Assembly: GCA_004295055.1 (NCBI GenBank)
Contig: SHNJ01000017.1
Span: forward strand, 54,634-118,633
Source: Alphaproteobacteria bacterium
GTDB lineage: Bacteria; Pseudomonadota; Alphaproteobacteria; SHNJ01
Direction of reading: 5' to 3'
Length of the DNA: 64,000 nt
In this document: positions 12,838 through 20,780 of the stretch, piece after piece
Numbering within the stretch: the first letter of the stretch is position 1
How the letters are laid out: every line of letters starts with the position of its first letter
Notes under the pieces: model-generated
The model's input: the letters and a program-made list of their open reading frames with translations, nothing else
The model's database searches: none
What the model was told of the DNA's origin: nothing
Translations under genes and position numbers: made by a program

Positions 12838-13671
12838 TTAAATCTGATTAATAGGGCAATAATAGGTCGCGCGGCCGCCTTGCGTAATCTTTTGGATACA
12901 TGCACCGGTCTTGCATTTCGGGCATTTTTCGCCTTTTCGGTCATAAACCGCGAAATGGCTTTGAAAATTGCCCAAAGTGCCATCCGATTGCACATAATCT
13001 CGCAATGAGCTCCCCCCGGCCTTGATCGCCTTTTGTAAAACCTTTTTAATCGATTTAACCAATGCGGCGCATTCGGCCAATGTCAGGTTGCTGGCTTTGC
13101 GGCGTGGATCGATATTGGCGTAATATAATGATTCGCTGGCATATATATTGCCAACGCCGACCACCAATTTCTGATCCATGATCGCAAGTTTAATGGCAAT
13201 CTTCTTATGCATTAATTTCTGAAACAAGGCCTTACCGGTGAATTCGCGTGATAATGGTTCAAATCCCAAATGCTTGAATAATTTATAAGTCGCGGTTTGA
13301 TGCGATGGAATCAAATCCATCATCCCGAACCGGCGCGGATCGTTAAACGCAATGTGCTTTTTATTCGATAGGGCCAATAACACGTGATCGTGTTTTTCAG
13401 GATTTTTATATTGCCGCGCATCGACCACGCACATTCGGCCCGACATGCCCAAATGCACAATCCAATCTTGCGCATTATCCAAATGAATCACCATATATTT
13501 GGCGCGCCGCGAAAATCCGGCAATTTTACGCTTGGTCAATTGCCCGGCCAGGTTTTTCGGCAATGGCCAGCGTAGGTCGGAACGGCGCACTTTGGCACCG
13601 GCGATTTTGGTGCCGCGCATGATTTTATCCAGGCCGCGCATGGTGGTTTCGACTTCGGGTAATTCTGGCAT
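12838..13671 (-). CDS. mutM: formamidopyrimidine-DNA glycosylase with an altered zinc finger
   Basis: Bifunctional glycosylase/AP lyase that removes 8-oxoguanine and FaPy lesions. I set the start at 13671 because the enzyme needs an N-terminal Pro after Met (MPELPEVET); the upstream in-frame codons are heptanucleotide-repeat sequence. Visible are VETTMRGLD, HLGMSGRM, DPRRFGMMDL, the H2TH region (VGVGNIYASESLYYA) and the C-terminal finger. The finger is unusual: Cys250, Cys253 and Cys272 are present, but the fourth ligand in the usual YYCPxCQ is Asn275 (YYCPINQ). The finger arginine (GGRATYY) is kept. The enzyme may be active with a weaker or differently filled zinc site. ubiE lies divergently upstream. 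Confidence 0.93.
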   Translation of the reverse strand: MPELPEVETTMRGLDKIMRGTKIAGAKVRRSDLRWPLPKNLAGQLTKRKIAGFSRRAKYMVIHLDNAQDWIVHLGMSGRMCVVDARQYKNPEKHDHVLLALSNKKHIAFNDPRRFGMMDLIPSHQTATYKLFKHLGFEPLSREFTGKALFQKLMHKKIAIKLAIMDQKLVVGVGNIYASESLYYANIDPRRKASNLTLAECAALVKSIKKVLQKAIKAGGSSLRDYVQSDGTLGNFQSHFAVYDRKGEKCPKCKTGACIQKITQGGRATYYCPINQI

Positions 13672-13677
13672 AAGGCA

Positions 13678-13756
13678 GGGTTTAGGGGTTGGGGTTTGGG
13701 GCTTAGGGTAGTATAACCGTGTTATGCTAAAACCCAAAACCCAAAACCCGAAACCC
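13678..13756. repeat. inverted heptanucleotide-repeat element E2 (mutM/ubiE)
   Basis: Five G-rich units (GGGTTTA, GGGGTTG and variants, 13678-13712) face four C-rich units (CAAAACC type, 13728-13756). The 15-base centre contributes to a smaller inverted repeat (TATAAC/GTTATG). The whole is nearly one large hairpin between the divergent starts of mutM and ubiE, and it must carry or displace their promoters. Confidence 0.85.
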
Positions 13757-13765
13757 TTCGGCATC

Positions 13766-14482
13766 ATGGCCGATTTCGGCTATCAGAAAATACCCGCCGC
13801 TGAAAAACCGGGCCGCGTCACCGGGCTGTTTTCCGGTGTTGCAAGCAAATACGATCTAATGAACGATGTTATGAGTTTGGGCGTGCATCGGCTTTGGAAA
13901 AGTTATTTTGTCGATATGATCGATGTTAATGAATATCCGCATTTGCTGGATGTCGCTGGCGGCACTGGCGATATCGCCGCGCGGTTTTTAGAAAAAGGCG
14001 GGAAGAAAGTAACCCTGGTCGATCCAACTCAAGGAATGATGGATCAAGGTCAGAAAAAACATAAAGGTAAAAGTATCGAATGGATCTGTGCGCCAGCGGA
14101 ATCGTTGCCGTTCGATGATAGCACGCACGGATGCTATACGATTTCTTTCGGTTTGCGCAATGTCACCGATATTGATGCGGCGCTGGCCGAAGCGCACCGG
14201 GTGTTGCGTCCGGGCGGACAGTTTTTATGTTTGGAATTTTCAAGAACGCAATGGCCGTTACTGGATAAAGCCTATGAAATTTATGGCGATCGGATTTTGC
14301 CATTGATGGGCGAAATCGTGGCCAAGGATCGTCCCGCTTATCAATATCTGGTCGAATCGATCCGCCGTTTCCCGTCCCAAATGGAATTAGAGCATAAAAT
14401 GCGCCATGTTGGGTTTGAATGCGTGCGGCATGTTAATTTATCGGGTGGAATTTGCGCGATTCATCAAGGGTTTAAAGTTTAA
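13766..14482 (+). CDS. ubiE: ubiquinone/menaquinone biosynthesis C-methyltransferase UbiE
   Basis: SAM-dependent C-methyltransferase of ubiquinone (and, where present, menaquinone) biosynthesis. The 238 residues hold VFD-type SGVASKYDLMNDVMSLG, HRLWKSYF, the SAM site LLDVAGGTGDIAARFL, the family signature YTISFGLRNVTDIDAALAEA, RVLRPGG, FLCLEFSR and the C-terminal LSGGICAIHQGF. I start at ATG 13766 (MADFGYQKIP); the in-frame ATG 13724 would add only repeat-encoded residues. Other alphaproteobacteria often have ubiB next; here there is a short hypothetical frame and then coaBC. Confidence 0.95.
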   Translation: MADFGYQKIPAAEKPGRVTGLFSGVASKYDLMNDVMSLGVHRLWKSYFVDMIDVNEYPHLLDVAGGTGDIAARFLEKGGKKVTLVDPTQGMMDQGQKKHKGKSIEWICAPAESLPFDDSTHGCYTISFGLRNVTDIDAALAEAHRVLRPGGQFLCLEFSRTQWPLLDKAYEIYGDRILPLMGEIVAKDRPAYQYLVESIRRFPSQMELEHKMRHVGFECVRHVNLSGGICAIHQGFKV

Positions 14483-14545
14483 ACCCCTTGTCTTGACCAA
14501 GTATATTTATATGCTATAAAGAAATTCCAAATAAATTGGTGAAGT

Positions 14546-14770
14546 ATGTTTTTGTCTATGCAAGCCAAGCAAGAATTATCAGAATTAGCCGCTTTAAGTG
14601 GTGGCGTGACAACCGTTAGTGTTGTGTTCGCTGATTTGTTCGTAAATTTTGTTCTGAAACCGGATCCTGGCAATCAATTACTTGCTGATCATTCACCTTT
14701 GCTCGTTGCTGTTGTGCCGGCACTGGCTGCCGCTGTGGGTATTCGATACCTACTTCGTACCTGCCGATAA
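14546..14770 (+). CDS. small hypothetical membrane protein
   Basis: I do not recognise this 74-residue frame. It has two hydrophobic stretches (about residues 20-37, GVTTVSVVFADLFVNFVL, and about 51-69, LLVAVVPALAAAVGIRYL), so a two-pass membrane protein is possible. GGTGAAG lies immediately upstream of the ATG, a poorly spaced ribosome-binding site. It fills the place between ubiE and coaBC where ubiB is often found, and is not a UbiB remnant as far as I can see. It may be a chance frame. Confidence 0.4.
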   Translation: MFLSMQAKQELSELAALSGGVTTVSVVFADLFVNFVLKPDPGNQLLADHSPLLVAVVPALAAAVGIRYLLRTCR

Positions 14771-14866
14771 TCTCTGGACGGGTTTATAGATATAATATAG
14801 TAATTATTTGACTGGATTTGCACGATTCGTCAAAGGGTTAAGGCATCGTCGTTGGCAATGAAATAG

Positions 14867-14901
14867 GCTCTAACGCCTATCGACTAACGACTAACGACTC
14901 G
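14867..14901. repeat. heptanucleotide array E3 upstream of coaBC
   Basis: Five period-7 units (GCTCTAA, CGCCTAT, two exact CGACTAA and CGACTCG) end 13 bases before the coaBC start codon. A degraded opposite array may lie at about 14836-14862 (TTAAGGC, ATCGTCG). It belongs to the same family as E1, E2 and E4-E6. Confidence 0.7.
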
Positions 14902-14914
14902 CTAAAATAAGATT

Positions 14915-16141
14915 ATGCTAAAAAACAAAAAAATATTGCTGATTATTACTGGCGGGATTGCGGCGTATAAATCGCTGGATCTGATTCGCCGCTTGCGCGA
15001 GGCTGGGGCCAGTGTGACTGGTGTTTTAACGCGCAGCGGCGCTGAATTTATTACGCCGCTTGCAGTATCGGCGTTGACCGGCACGCAAACTTACAGCGAT
15101 TTATTTTCATTAAAAGACGAAGTCGATATGGGCCATATCCGCCTGTCGCGCGAATCGGACATGATTTTGGTTGCGCCGGCAACGGCGGATTTTATGTCGC
15201 GCATGATACAGGGCCGCGCCGATGATTTGGCGGCCGCCACATTACTCGCGTCCGACAAACCGGTTGTGATTGCCCCCGCGATGAACAGCAAAATGTGGTG
15301 GAACGAAGCGACGCAAGCCAATTTGAATCAATTGCGCGAACGCGGCATTCATGTGCTGGGACCCGAAGAAGGCGATTTGGCTTGCGGCGAAATTGGCGAT
15401 GGCCGTATGGCGGAAGTTGCCGAAATCGTATCCTGGGTTAAAAACTTTTTATTCGACCGCACCCGTTTAAAGGGCCTTAAAATTTTAATTACCGCCGGGC
15501 CAACGGTGGAACCAATCGATCCGGTGCGGTTTATTTCCAATCGTTCTTCCGGCAAACAAGGATACGCTATCGCCGATGCTTGCGCCATGGCAGGCGCGGA
15601 AGTGATATTGATTTCCGGCCCAACCGCGCTGCGTGTGCCGGTGAATTGCACACGGATTGATGTACAAACCGCGGACGACATGTTGAAAGCAAGTCAGGAT
15701 AGCTTGCCGGCCGATATCGCGATTTGCACGGCTGGGGTCAGCGATTGGACGGCCAAGGCACGCCAGACCAAGAAAATGAAAAAACAATCCGGTCAGAAGG
15801 AAATGACTTTGGAATTAAAACAAACCCCGGATATTTTGCAATCGATTGCCGCGCATACGAAGCGTCCGCAATTGGTAATCGGCTTTGCGGCGGAAACCAA
15901 CGATATGGTGAAACACGCGCGCGAGAAATTACTGTCCAAAAATTGTGATTGGATTCTGGCCAATGATATCGGTGCCAATCCCGGCATTTTGGGCGGCGAG
16001 CAAAATCAAATTACTTTACTGACACGCGATGGGTCCGAAGAATGGCCATTATTGGATAAACGCCAGGTGGGCCAATTATTGGTTGACCGCATCGCTAATT
16101 TCATGAAAAACAAGAAACAACTAACCAGAAAGGCTTCCTAA
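14915..16141 (+). CDS. coaBC: bifunctional phosphopantothenoylcysteine decarboxylase / phosphopantothenate--cysteine ligase
   Basis: Catalyses two steps of coenzyme A synthesis. CoaB joins cysteine to 4'-phosphopantothenate using CTP, and CoaC decarboxylates the product with FMN. The N-terminal CoaC half (1-190) has GGIAAYKSLDLIRRL, the catalytic His in DMGHIRLSR, the PAMNSKMWWNEAT motif and the substrate Cys in GDLACGEIGDGRM. The C-terminal CoaB half has KILITAGPTVEPIDPVRF, ISNRSSGKQGYA and LANDIG. The 408 residues are normal. Its stop codon directly abuts the dut start. A heptanucleotide array sits immediately upstream. Confidence 0.96.
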   Translation: MLKNKKILLIITGGIAAYKSLDLIRRLREAGASVTGVLTRSGAEFITPLAVSALTGTQTYSDLFSLKDEVDMGHIRLSRESDMILVAPATADFMSRMIQGRADDLAAATLLASDKPVVIAPAMNSKMWWNEATQANLNQLRERGIHVLGPEEGDLACGEIGDGRMAEVAEIVSWVKNFLFDRTRLKGLKILITAGPTVEPIDPVRFISNRSSGKQGYAIADACAMAGAEVILISGPTALRVPVNCTRIDVQTADDMLKASQDSLPADIAICTAGVSDWTAKARQTKKMKKQSGQKEMTLELKQTPDILQSIAAHTKRPQLVIGFAAETNDMVKHAREKLLSKNCDWILANDIGANPGILGGEQNQITLLTRDGSEEWPLLDKRQVGQLLVDRIANFMKNKKQLTRKAS

Positions 16142-16600
16142 ATGACCAACACGACCACCATCGCCATTCAAAAATTGCAAAATGGCGCGGATCTGGATCT
16201 GCCGAAATATGCGACAACCGACAGTGCCGGCATGGATTTGCTTGCCGCCGTCACAACGCCGGTAATTCTGGCGCCATTGCAGCGCGCGATCGTACCCACA
16301 GGCATTGCGATTGCATTGCCAAAAGGATTCGAGGCGCAAGTGCGTCCGCGTTCCGGCTTGGCGGCAAAAAATGGCGTTACGGTTTTAAACGCGCCTGGCA
16401 CGATTGATGCGGATTATCGCGGCGAAGTCGGCGTGATTTTGGTCAATTTATCGAATGAACCATTCACCATCACCCGCGGCATGCGCATTGCGCAAATGAT
16501 TATTGCGCCATATACCCGCGCCGAATGGAAACAGCAAGACAGCCTCGATGATACTGCGCGCGGCGCAGGCGGTTTTGGATCAACCGGCGTAGCAGCCTAG
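16142..16600 (+). CDS. dut: deoxyuridine 5'-triphosphate nucleotidohydrolase (dUTPase)
   Basis: Hydrolyses dUTP to dUMP and pyrophosphate, preventing uracil incorporation and supplying dUMP for thymidylate synthesis. All five motifs of the trimeric family are visible in order: DSAGMDL, the segment [11 protein letters not shown] before [31 protein letters not shown] and the glycine-rich C-terminal GAGGFGSTG. Length is 152. It starts one base after the coaBC stop, so the two are co-transcribed. Element E4 begins right after its stop codon. Confidence 0.97.
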   Translation: MTNTTTIAIQKLQNGADLDLPKYATTDSAGMDLLAAVTTPVILAPLQRAIVPTGIAIALPKGFEAQVRPRSGLAAKNGVTVLNAPGTIDADYRGEVGVILVNLSNEPFTITRGMRIAQMIIAPYTRAEWKQQDSLDDTARGAGGFGSTGVAA

Positions 16601-16703
16601 TAGACTGTAGACGGTAGTCCGTAGACCGAAAAGAATTACATGGTTATGAACAGATCTCTCGCAAAATATTTTATCGTCTACGGCCTACGGCCTACGGTCT
16701 ATA
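16601..16703. repeat. inverted heptanucleotide-repeat element E4 (dut/SH3 gene)
   Basis: Four units (TAGACTG, TAGACGG and variants) at 16601-16628 face four units of opposite sense at 16676-16703 (GTCTACG, GCCTACG twice, GTCTATA). Between them is ATGGTT, used as the start of the next gene. Element E1 has the same outline and edge sequence. The second array is translated in frame inside the signal peptide of the SH3 protein. Confidence 0.85.
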
Positions 16704-17185
16704 TTTTGCTATTTATCGTTTGCTTTCTAACCATCGGAACCGCCTATGCCGCCAAACCATCTGTTTCGGGTTTGCCGATTCCGCGTTTTGTGTCGCTGAA
16801 ATCCGACAAGGTTCATTTGCGCGTTGGACCAGGCAAGGATTATCCGATTGAATGGATTTACACCAAACGCGGTCTGCCGGTGGAAATTATCGCCGAATAC
16901 GATGTCTGGCGCAAAATCCGCGACCATCAGGGGACGGAGGGCTGGGTGCATCAACAGCGTCTGTCTGGCCGCCGCATGGCGATTACCACGGCGGATAAAC
17001 AATCATTGCGCCGGGCAGAGGACAGCAAGGCGCCAGTGATGGCCGAGGTAGAGCAGGGGGTTGTCGCCCGGATTCTGGAATGCGATGCCGCTTGGTGTAA
17101 AGTCGAAGTTTCCGGTTTCCGCGGATACTTACAGCGCGCCGGTCTTTGGGGCCTGTACCCATCCGAACAAAAAATCGAAGATTAA
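16640..17185 (+). CDS. secreted bacterial SH3-domain protein
   Basis: A 181-residue protein with an N-terminal signal peptide (hydrophobic YILLFIVCFLTIGTAYA, likely cleaved after AYA near residue 37) and two SH3-like halves. The first contains VSLKSDKVHLRVGPGKDYPIEW and EGWVHQQRL; the second contains MAEVEQGVVARILECD and WCKVEVSGFRGYLQR. Such periplasmic SH3b proteins often bind peptidoglycan; the exact role here is unknown. The residues VYGLRPTVY ahead of the hydrophobic core come from heptanucleotide repeats, so the signal peptide was lengthened or built by element E4. The start ATG 16640 lacks a clear ribosome-binding site; ATG 16646 is an alternative. Confidence 0.82.
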   Translation: MVMNRSLAKYFIVYGLRPTVYILLFIVCFLTIGTAYAAKPSVSGLPIPRFVSLKSDKVHLRVGPGKDYPIEWIYTKRGLPVEIIAEYDVWRKIRDHQGTEGWVHQQRLSGRRMAITTADKQSLRRAEDSKAPVMAEVEQGVVARILECDAAWCKVEVSGFRGYLQRAGLWGLYPSEQKIED

Positions 17186-17198
17186 TATGATAAAGCGC

Positions 17199-17645
17199 TT
17201 AGGCGCGTTTTTTCTTTAGATGGATAGTAACTTCGATCTTATCGATCTCGGCGCCTTCCGGAATGCCAGGCAGTTTTTCAAATCCAACCGCGTCGGCCGA
17301 AAAATCCTGCAATCCTTTTCCGTCCGGCAGAATAAAATGATAATGGTCTTCGACGCGGGTATCGAAGAAAGTTTGCGATCCGTGGCCTGGAATTTCGCGC
17401 AACAGGCCAGCTTCGACAAATTGATTCAAGCTGTTGTAAACCGTGGCCAGGGAAATTCGCAAAGACGAATCGCGTACTTCACGGTGCAATTGTTCCGCGG
17501 TGATATGACGCGCGCCTTGTTCGAACAGGATTTTAGCCAAAATGACCCGTTGACGGGTAGGGCGCAAACCAGCACGCTTTAAGTCCTCGACTAATTTCGA
17601 GTAAGCGAATGGGTGGGCGCACATTAAACCGTCAGTTTGGGACAA
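17199..17645 (-). CDS. irr: Fur-family transcriptional regulator, Irr-like
   Basis: In alphaproteobacteria Irr controls iron and heme genes in response to heme status. The 148 residues show the winged helix (LKRAGLRPTRQRVILAKILF, HITAEQLHREV, ISLATVYNSLNQFVEAGLL) and a dimerisation domain with TFFDTRVEDHYHFIL. The ending GIPEGAEIDKIEVTIHLKKK matches Irr better than Fur, Zur or PerR, and the CxxC pairs of other Fur proteins are missing. It is convergent with the SH3 gene. It lies three bases after the flavin oxidoreductase start region on the same strand. Confidence 0.82.
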   Translation of the reverse strand: MSQTDGLMCAHPFAYSKLVEDLKRAGLRPTRQRVILAKILFEQGARHITAEQLHREVRDSSLRISLATVYNSLNQFVEAGLLREIPGHGSQTFFDTRVEDHYHFILPDGKGLQDFSADAVGFEKLPGIPEGAEIDKIEVTIHLKKKRA

Positions 17646-17648
17646 TTT

Positions 17649-19049
17649 CTAATCTCCAGTCTGAATTCTTTCGACCAATTGTTTAACCGTAGGGACAAAT
17701 CCATTGGCATAAAACGGGTCTTTCGCGAAACGATAGGCGTTATGCCCGGCAAACATCAATTGGTCGTCTACCTTATCGCTATGCGAGATTTCTTGCAAGG
17801 TTTTCTGAATGCAAAAACTGCGTGGATCGGCCTTTTTGCCGGTAGTGCCTTCTTCATTTTGCGCCCAATTGCTGAATCCGCAAGCAGACAAGCATCCCAT
17901 ACAGGCAATTTGGTCGGCAACGATTTGATTTTCCTGGGCTTTGGTCACGAAAATCAAGGTTGAATCCGGGGTGCGCATGGCTTCGTTAAAACCAGCTTTT
18001 ATATATTTCTCGGCATTGTCCTTGTCGTGTGGGGTCACATAAACTTTACGACCGCGGGCACCGATAGCCAATTCTGCGGTGTGATCTCCAACCGGCGCGG
18101 TGCTGTATGGAACCTGGCGTTCACTGCGGCCCTTTAATTCTTCTAAAAACGGGTTGCTGACGGCAGAGGAATAAAAACCGGTCGGGCTGAAACGATTTAA
18201 ATAAATATCGCCTTCTTTCAATTCCAGCAAACGTTTTTTCCACGCATCGGAAATCGGGCTTTCCTTGGTCAATAATGGCCGTGTGCCGAATTGAAATCCA
18301 ACCGGTCCAATTTCCGGATTGTCCAGCCAATGTTCCCATTCGCGCAAAAACCATACGCCACCGGCCATAATTACCGGCGTTTGATGCAGGGCAAATTCGT
18401 TCATTTGCGCGCGCAATTCCTTGACGCGCGGATATGGATCTTCGGGACGTTTTGGATCTTCGCTGTTGGACAAGCCGTTATGGCCGCCCGCCAACCATGG
18501 ATCTTCGTATACAACGCCGCCCAACCAATCCTGGAACTTATGATAAGCGCGCTTCCATAAAGCGCGAAAAGCGCGTGCCGATGAAACGATAGGGAAATAA
18601 TGAACTTTATACTGCGCGCAAATTTCAGCAATGCGATATGGCATTCCGGCCCCGCAAGTAACGCCGTCAATCGCGCCCTTGGCGCCTTCCAGTACGCCGT
18701 GCAAAATTCGTTCCGCGCCGCCCATCTCCCACAAAATATTCATGTGAATGCGGGCTTTGGCGCCGGCAATATCCCGCGCAACTTTGGCTTGATAAACCGC
18801 GCCGGAGATGGAGTGTTTCAATAATTCTTCATGACGTTCCCGGCGGGTTTTACCATGGTATAACTGCGGAACGATATTGCCACTGGCATCGCGCGTGTCG
18901 GCGTTGACGCCGGAAAATGTGCCAATGCCGCCGGCGGCAGACCATGCGCCGGAACTTTCGCCATTCGATACCGAAATGCCCTTACCGCCTTCAATCAGCG
19001 GCAAAAATTCTTTTCCACCAATAATCAGTGGGTTTAATGCTTTCACCAA
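17649..19049 (-). CDS. nitronate monooxygenase-family flavin oxidoreductase with Cys cluster
   Basis: A TIM-barrel flavoprotein of the nitronate monooxygenase (2-nitropropane dioxygenase) family, 466 residues. Visible are PLIEGGKGISVSNGESSGAW at the N-terminus, GAIDGVTCGAGMPYRIAEIC, PVIMAGGVWF and GFQFGTRPLLTKE of the FMN phosphate site. The C-terminus has a cysteine cluster unusual for the short enzymes: Cys383, Cys386 and Cys390 (CMGCLSACGF) and Cys413, which could hold an iron-sulfur cluster. The substrate is unknown; nitronate activity should not be assumed. It sits directly upstream of the Irr-like gene on the same strand (four bases apart), so the two may share a transcript. Confidence 0.8.
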   Translation of the reverse strand: MVKALNPLIIGGKEFLPLIEGGKGISVSNGESSGAWSAAGGIGTFSGVNADTRDASGNIVPQLYHGKTRRERHEELLKHSISGAVYQAKVARDIAGAKARIHMNILWEMGGAERILHGVLEGAKGAIDGVTCGAGMPYRIAEICAQYKVHYFPIVSSARAFRALWKRAYHKFQDWLGGVVYEDPWLAGGHNGLSNSEDPKRPEDPYPRVKELRAQMNEFALHQTPVIMAGGVWFLREWEHWLDNPEIGPVGFQFGTRPLLTKESPISDAWKKRLLELKEGDIYLNRFSPTGFYSSAVSNPFLEELKGRSERQVPYSTAPVGDHTAELAIGARGRKVYVTPHDKDNAEKYIKAGFNEAMRTPDSTLIFVTKAQENQIVADQIACMGCLSACGFSNWAQNEEGTTGKKADPRSFCIQKTLQEISHSDKVDDQLMFAGHNAYRFAKDPFYANGFVPTVKQLVERIQTGD

Positions 19050-19127
19050 AAATCTCCTGTGATCAGCGTCTTTGCTACCCTATTTTTAGGGTGGTGTAAA
19101 TGATTGTTAAGTGCCTAATATTGCTCG

Positions 19128-19892
19128 CTAATATTGGTGTACGGGAGTAATCGGCACCGCTTTGTTGTTTAAAACAGGCACCAAAGATAAAGAAGCACGC
19201 AAATCGTCGGCGTAAGAATTGCTATATTGGCCGTTTAACAAGATTTGCTGCGCGGTCGCATCGGACATGTAATAGGCTTGATTTAAGTCCTTGCGTTGGT
19301 CGATGGCCGCGCCCTTTAACGCGCCGCCGCCAAATAATCCCGATGTTTTGGAATATACATAAATATCGGCCGCCAAATCCGGCGCGGTTTTTCCAGCGCC
19401 CAATCCAATACCCAGCGGACCAAGCGCCACGCTGGCGTCCGCGCCCAATTTCATCTGATTTTTTAAAATCGAATCCAAGCCTTTTTGGGTCATGATTAAA
19501 AACATCGCTTCGGTGGATTCGATACCCAATTGCAAGCCGAAACTGCCGCCAATCATATTGTAAAATGCGGGATAACCCCAGGATCCATCGGCCTGACGCA
19601 CCAATACGATACCGGTTCCGCCTTCACCGCCGAGCAGAAACGCGCCTTTCACCAGTTGTGGGAAAATCATCACGCCTTTGGCCTGGGCCAAAGATTCGCG
19701 CGCGCCTTTAATGTCCTCGCGGTGCGTCAGGGTTTCAACCGTGGTACGGGCGCGGTCTACAATTTGTTGCGCCAGCAATTGATCTTTTTGCTCTTCAGTT
19801 TGTGCCTGTGTGTCTGTTGCGGTGGAATCGGTGACGCAGCCGGTAATAATACCAAGAACCAAAATTAAAGCTAAAAAACGGATGATACGCAT
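19128..19892 (-). CDS. SYLF/YSC84-domain lipoprotein
   Basis: A 254-residue lipoprotein. The signal peptide MRIIRFLALILVLGIITGC ends in a lipobox with Cys19. The mature part has a short Gln/Glu-rich linker and a SYLF (Ysc84) domain: IFPQLVKGAFLLGGEGGTGI, GSWGYPAFYNMIGGSFGLQLG, AMFLIMTQKGLDSIL and ADIYVYSKTSGLFGG. SYLF domains bind lipids in eukaryotes; the bacterial role is not settled. I start at ATG 19892, with GAGG six bases upstream, rather than at the longer frame from 19952. Confidence 0.85.
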   Translation of the reverse strand: MRIIRFLALILVLGIITGCVTDSTATDTQAQTEEQKDQLLAQQIVDRARTTVETLTHREDIKGARESLAQAKGVMIFPQLVKGAFLLGGEGGTGIVLVRQADGSWGYPAFYNMIGGSFGLQLGIESTEAMFLIMTQKGLDSILKNQMKLGADASVALGPLGIGLGAGKTAPDLAADIYVYSKTSGLFGGGALKGAAIDQRKDLNQAYYMSDATAQQILLNGQYSNSYADDLRASLSLVPVLNNKAVPITPVHQY

Positions 19893-19967
19893 GGGAAACC
19901 TCATGTAAAAATGGATACAGAGGATATAGCACCAATAAAGCCTTATTGCCATTATAAAGCTTGGTAT

Positions 19968-20780
19968 TTACTCACCGCTTTGCAACAACTGGCCGTCCCG
20001 GCGGGCATTTTCAAAGGCCAGCAGGAAAAATCCGATTCCGGCGGCCATGTATACGATGTTCAACCATATCGCGCCTTTCAGCAGAGGCCAGGATAATTCA
20101 TGATTTAACATCAATCCGCGCATGCCTTCGAACACATAGGCGGTTGGCAAACACCAGGCAATGGCTTGCATCCATTCCGGCAGTGTGGCGATGGGGTAAT
20201 AAATCCCCGCTACGGGAGATAACAGAAAAATGCAAGTCCAGGCCAAATTTTCGGCGCCAAGGCCGAATCGCATCAACATGCCGCAGATTACAAGTCCGAA
20301 CCACCAGCCCATAACCATCAAATTGACGAAAAACAACCACATCGGCCAGCCCAGATCGAAAATTGAATAATGGTAAAACAAAATCGCAAGACCCATCGCC
20401 GGCACCACGCCGACCAATACGCGCAACAATCCGATGCTGAAAAGACCCAATAAATATTCATAAGGCCGCAAAGGCGTAATAAATAAATTGACCAAGTTGC
20501 GCGACCACATTTCTTCTAACAAGGAAACCGCGACACCCAATTGGCTGCGGAAAAATACGTCCCATAACAATACCGCGCCAAGCAGCAATCCGGTGGCCTT
20601 GGCGATTATAGAACTATTGGTCATCAGAAACTGGGTGATGAATCCCCAAATGACCACATTCAAAAATGGCCAGTAAATAATTTCAAACAGCCGCGCAAAA
20701 GAATTGCGCAACAGGTAAAAGTGCCGCAGCGTGATCGAGCTGATGCGGTTTAAGGAAAATTGATGATGCGCGGTGGCCAT
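19968..20780 (-). CDS. ABC-2 type transporter permease
   Basis: A 270-residue inner-membrane permease with about six hydrophobic segments, of the ABC-2 family (NodJ/DrrB type). It has the N-terminal cytoplasmic stretch RISSITLRHFYLLRNSFARLFEIIYWPFLNVVIWGF and the C-terminal family motif LPEWMQAIAWCLPTAYVFEGMRGLM. It overlaps its ATPase gene by one base, so the pair forms one exporter. The substrate is unknown; relatives export polysaccharides or drugs, or act on lipids. Confidence 0.88.
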   Translation of the reverse strand: MATAHHQFSLNRISSITLRHFYLLRNSFARLFEIIYWPFLNVVIWGFITQFLMTNSSIIAKATGLLLGAVLLWDVFFRSQLGVAVSLLEEMWSRNLVNLFITPLRPYEYLLGLFSIGLLRVLVGVVPAMGLAILFYHYSIFDLGWPMWLFFVNLMVMGWWFGLVICGMLMRFGLGAENLAWTCIFLLSPVAGIYYPIATLPEWMQAIAWCLPTAYVFEGMRGLMLNHELSWPLLKGAIWLNIVYMAAGIGFFLLAFENARRDGQLLQSGE

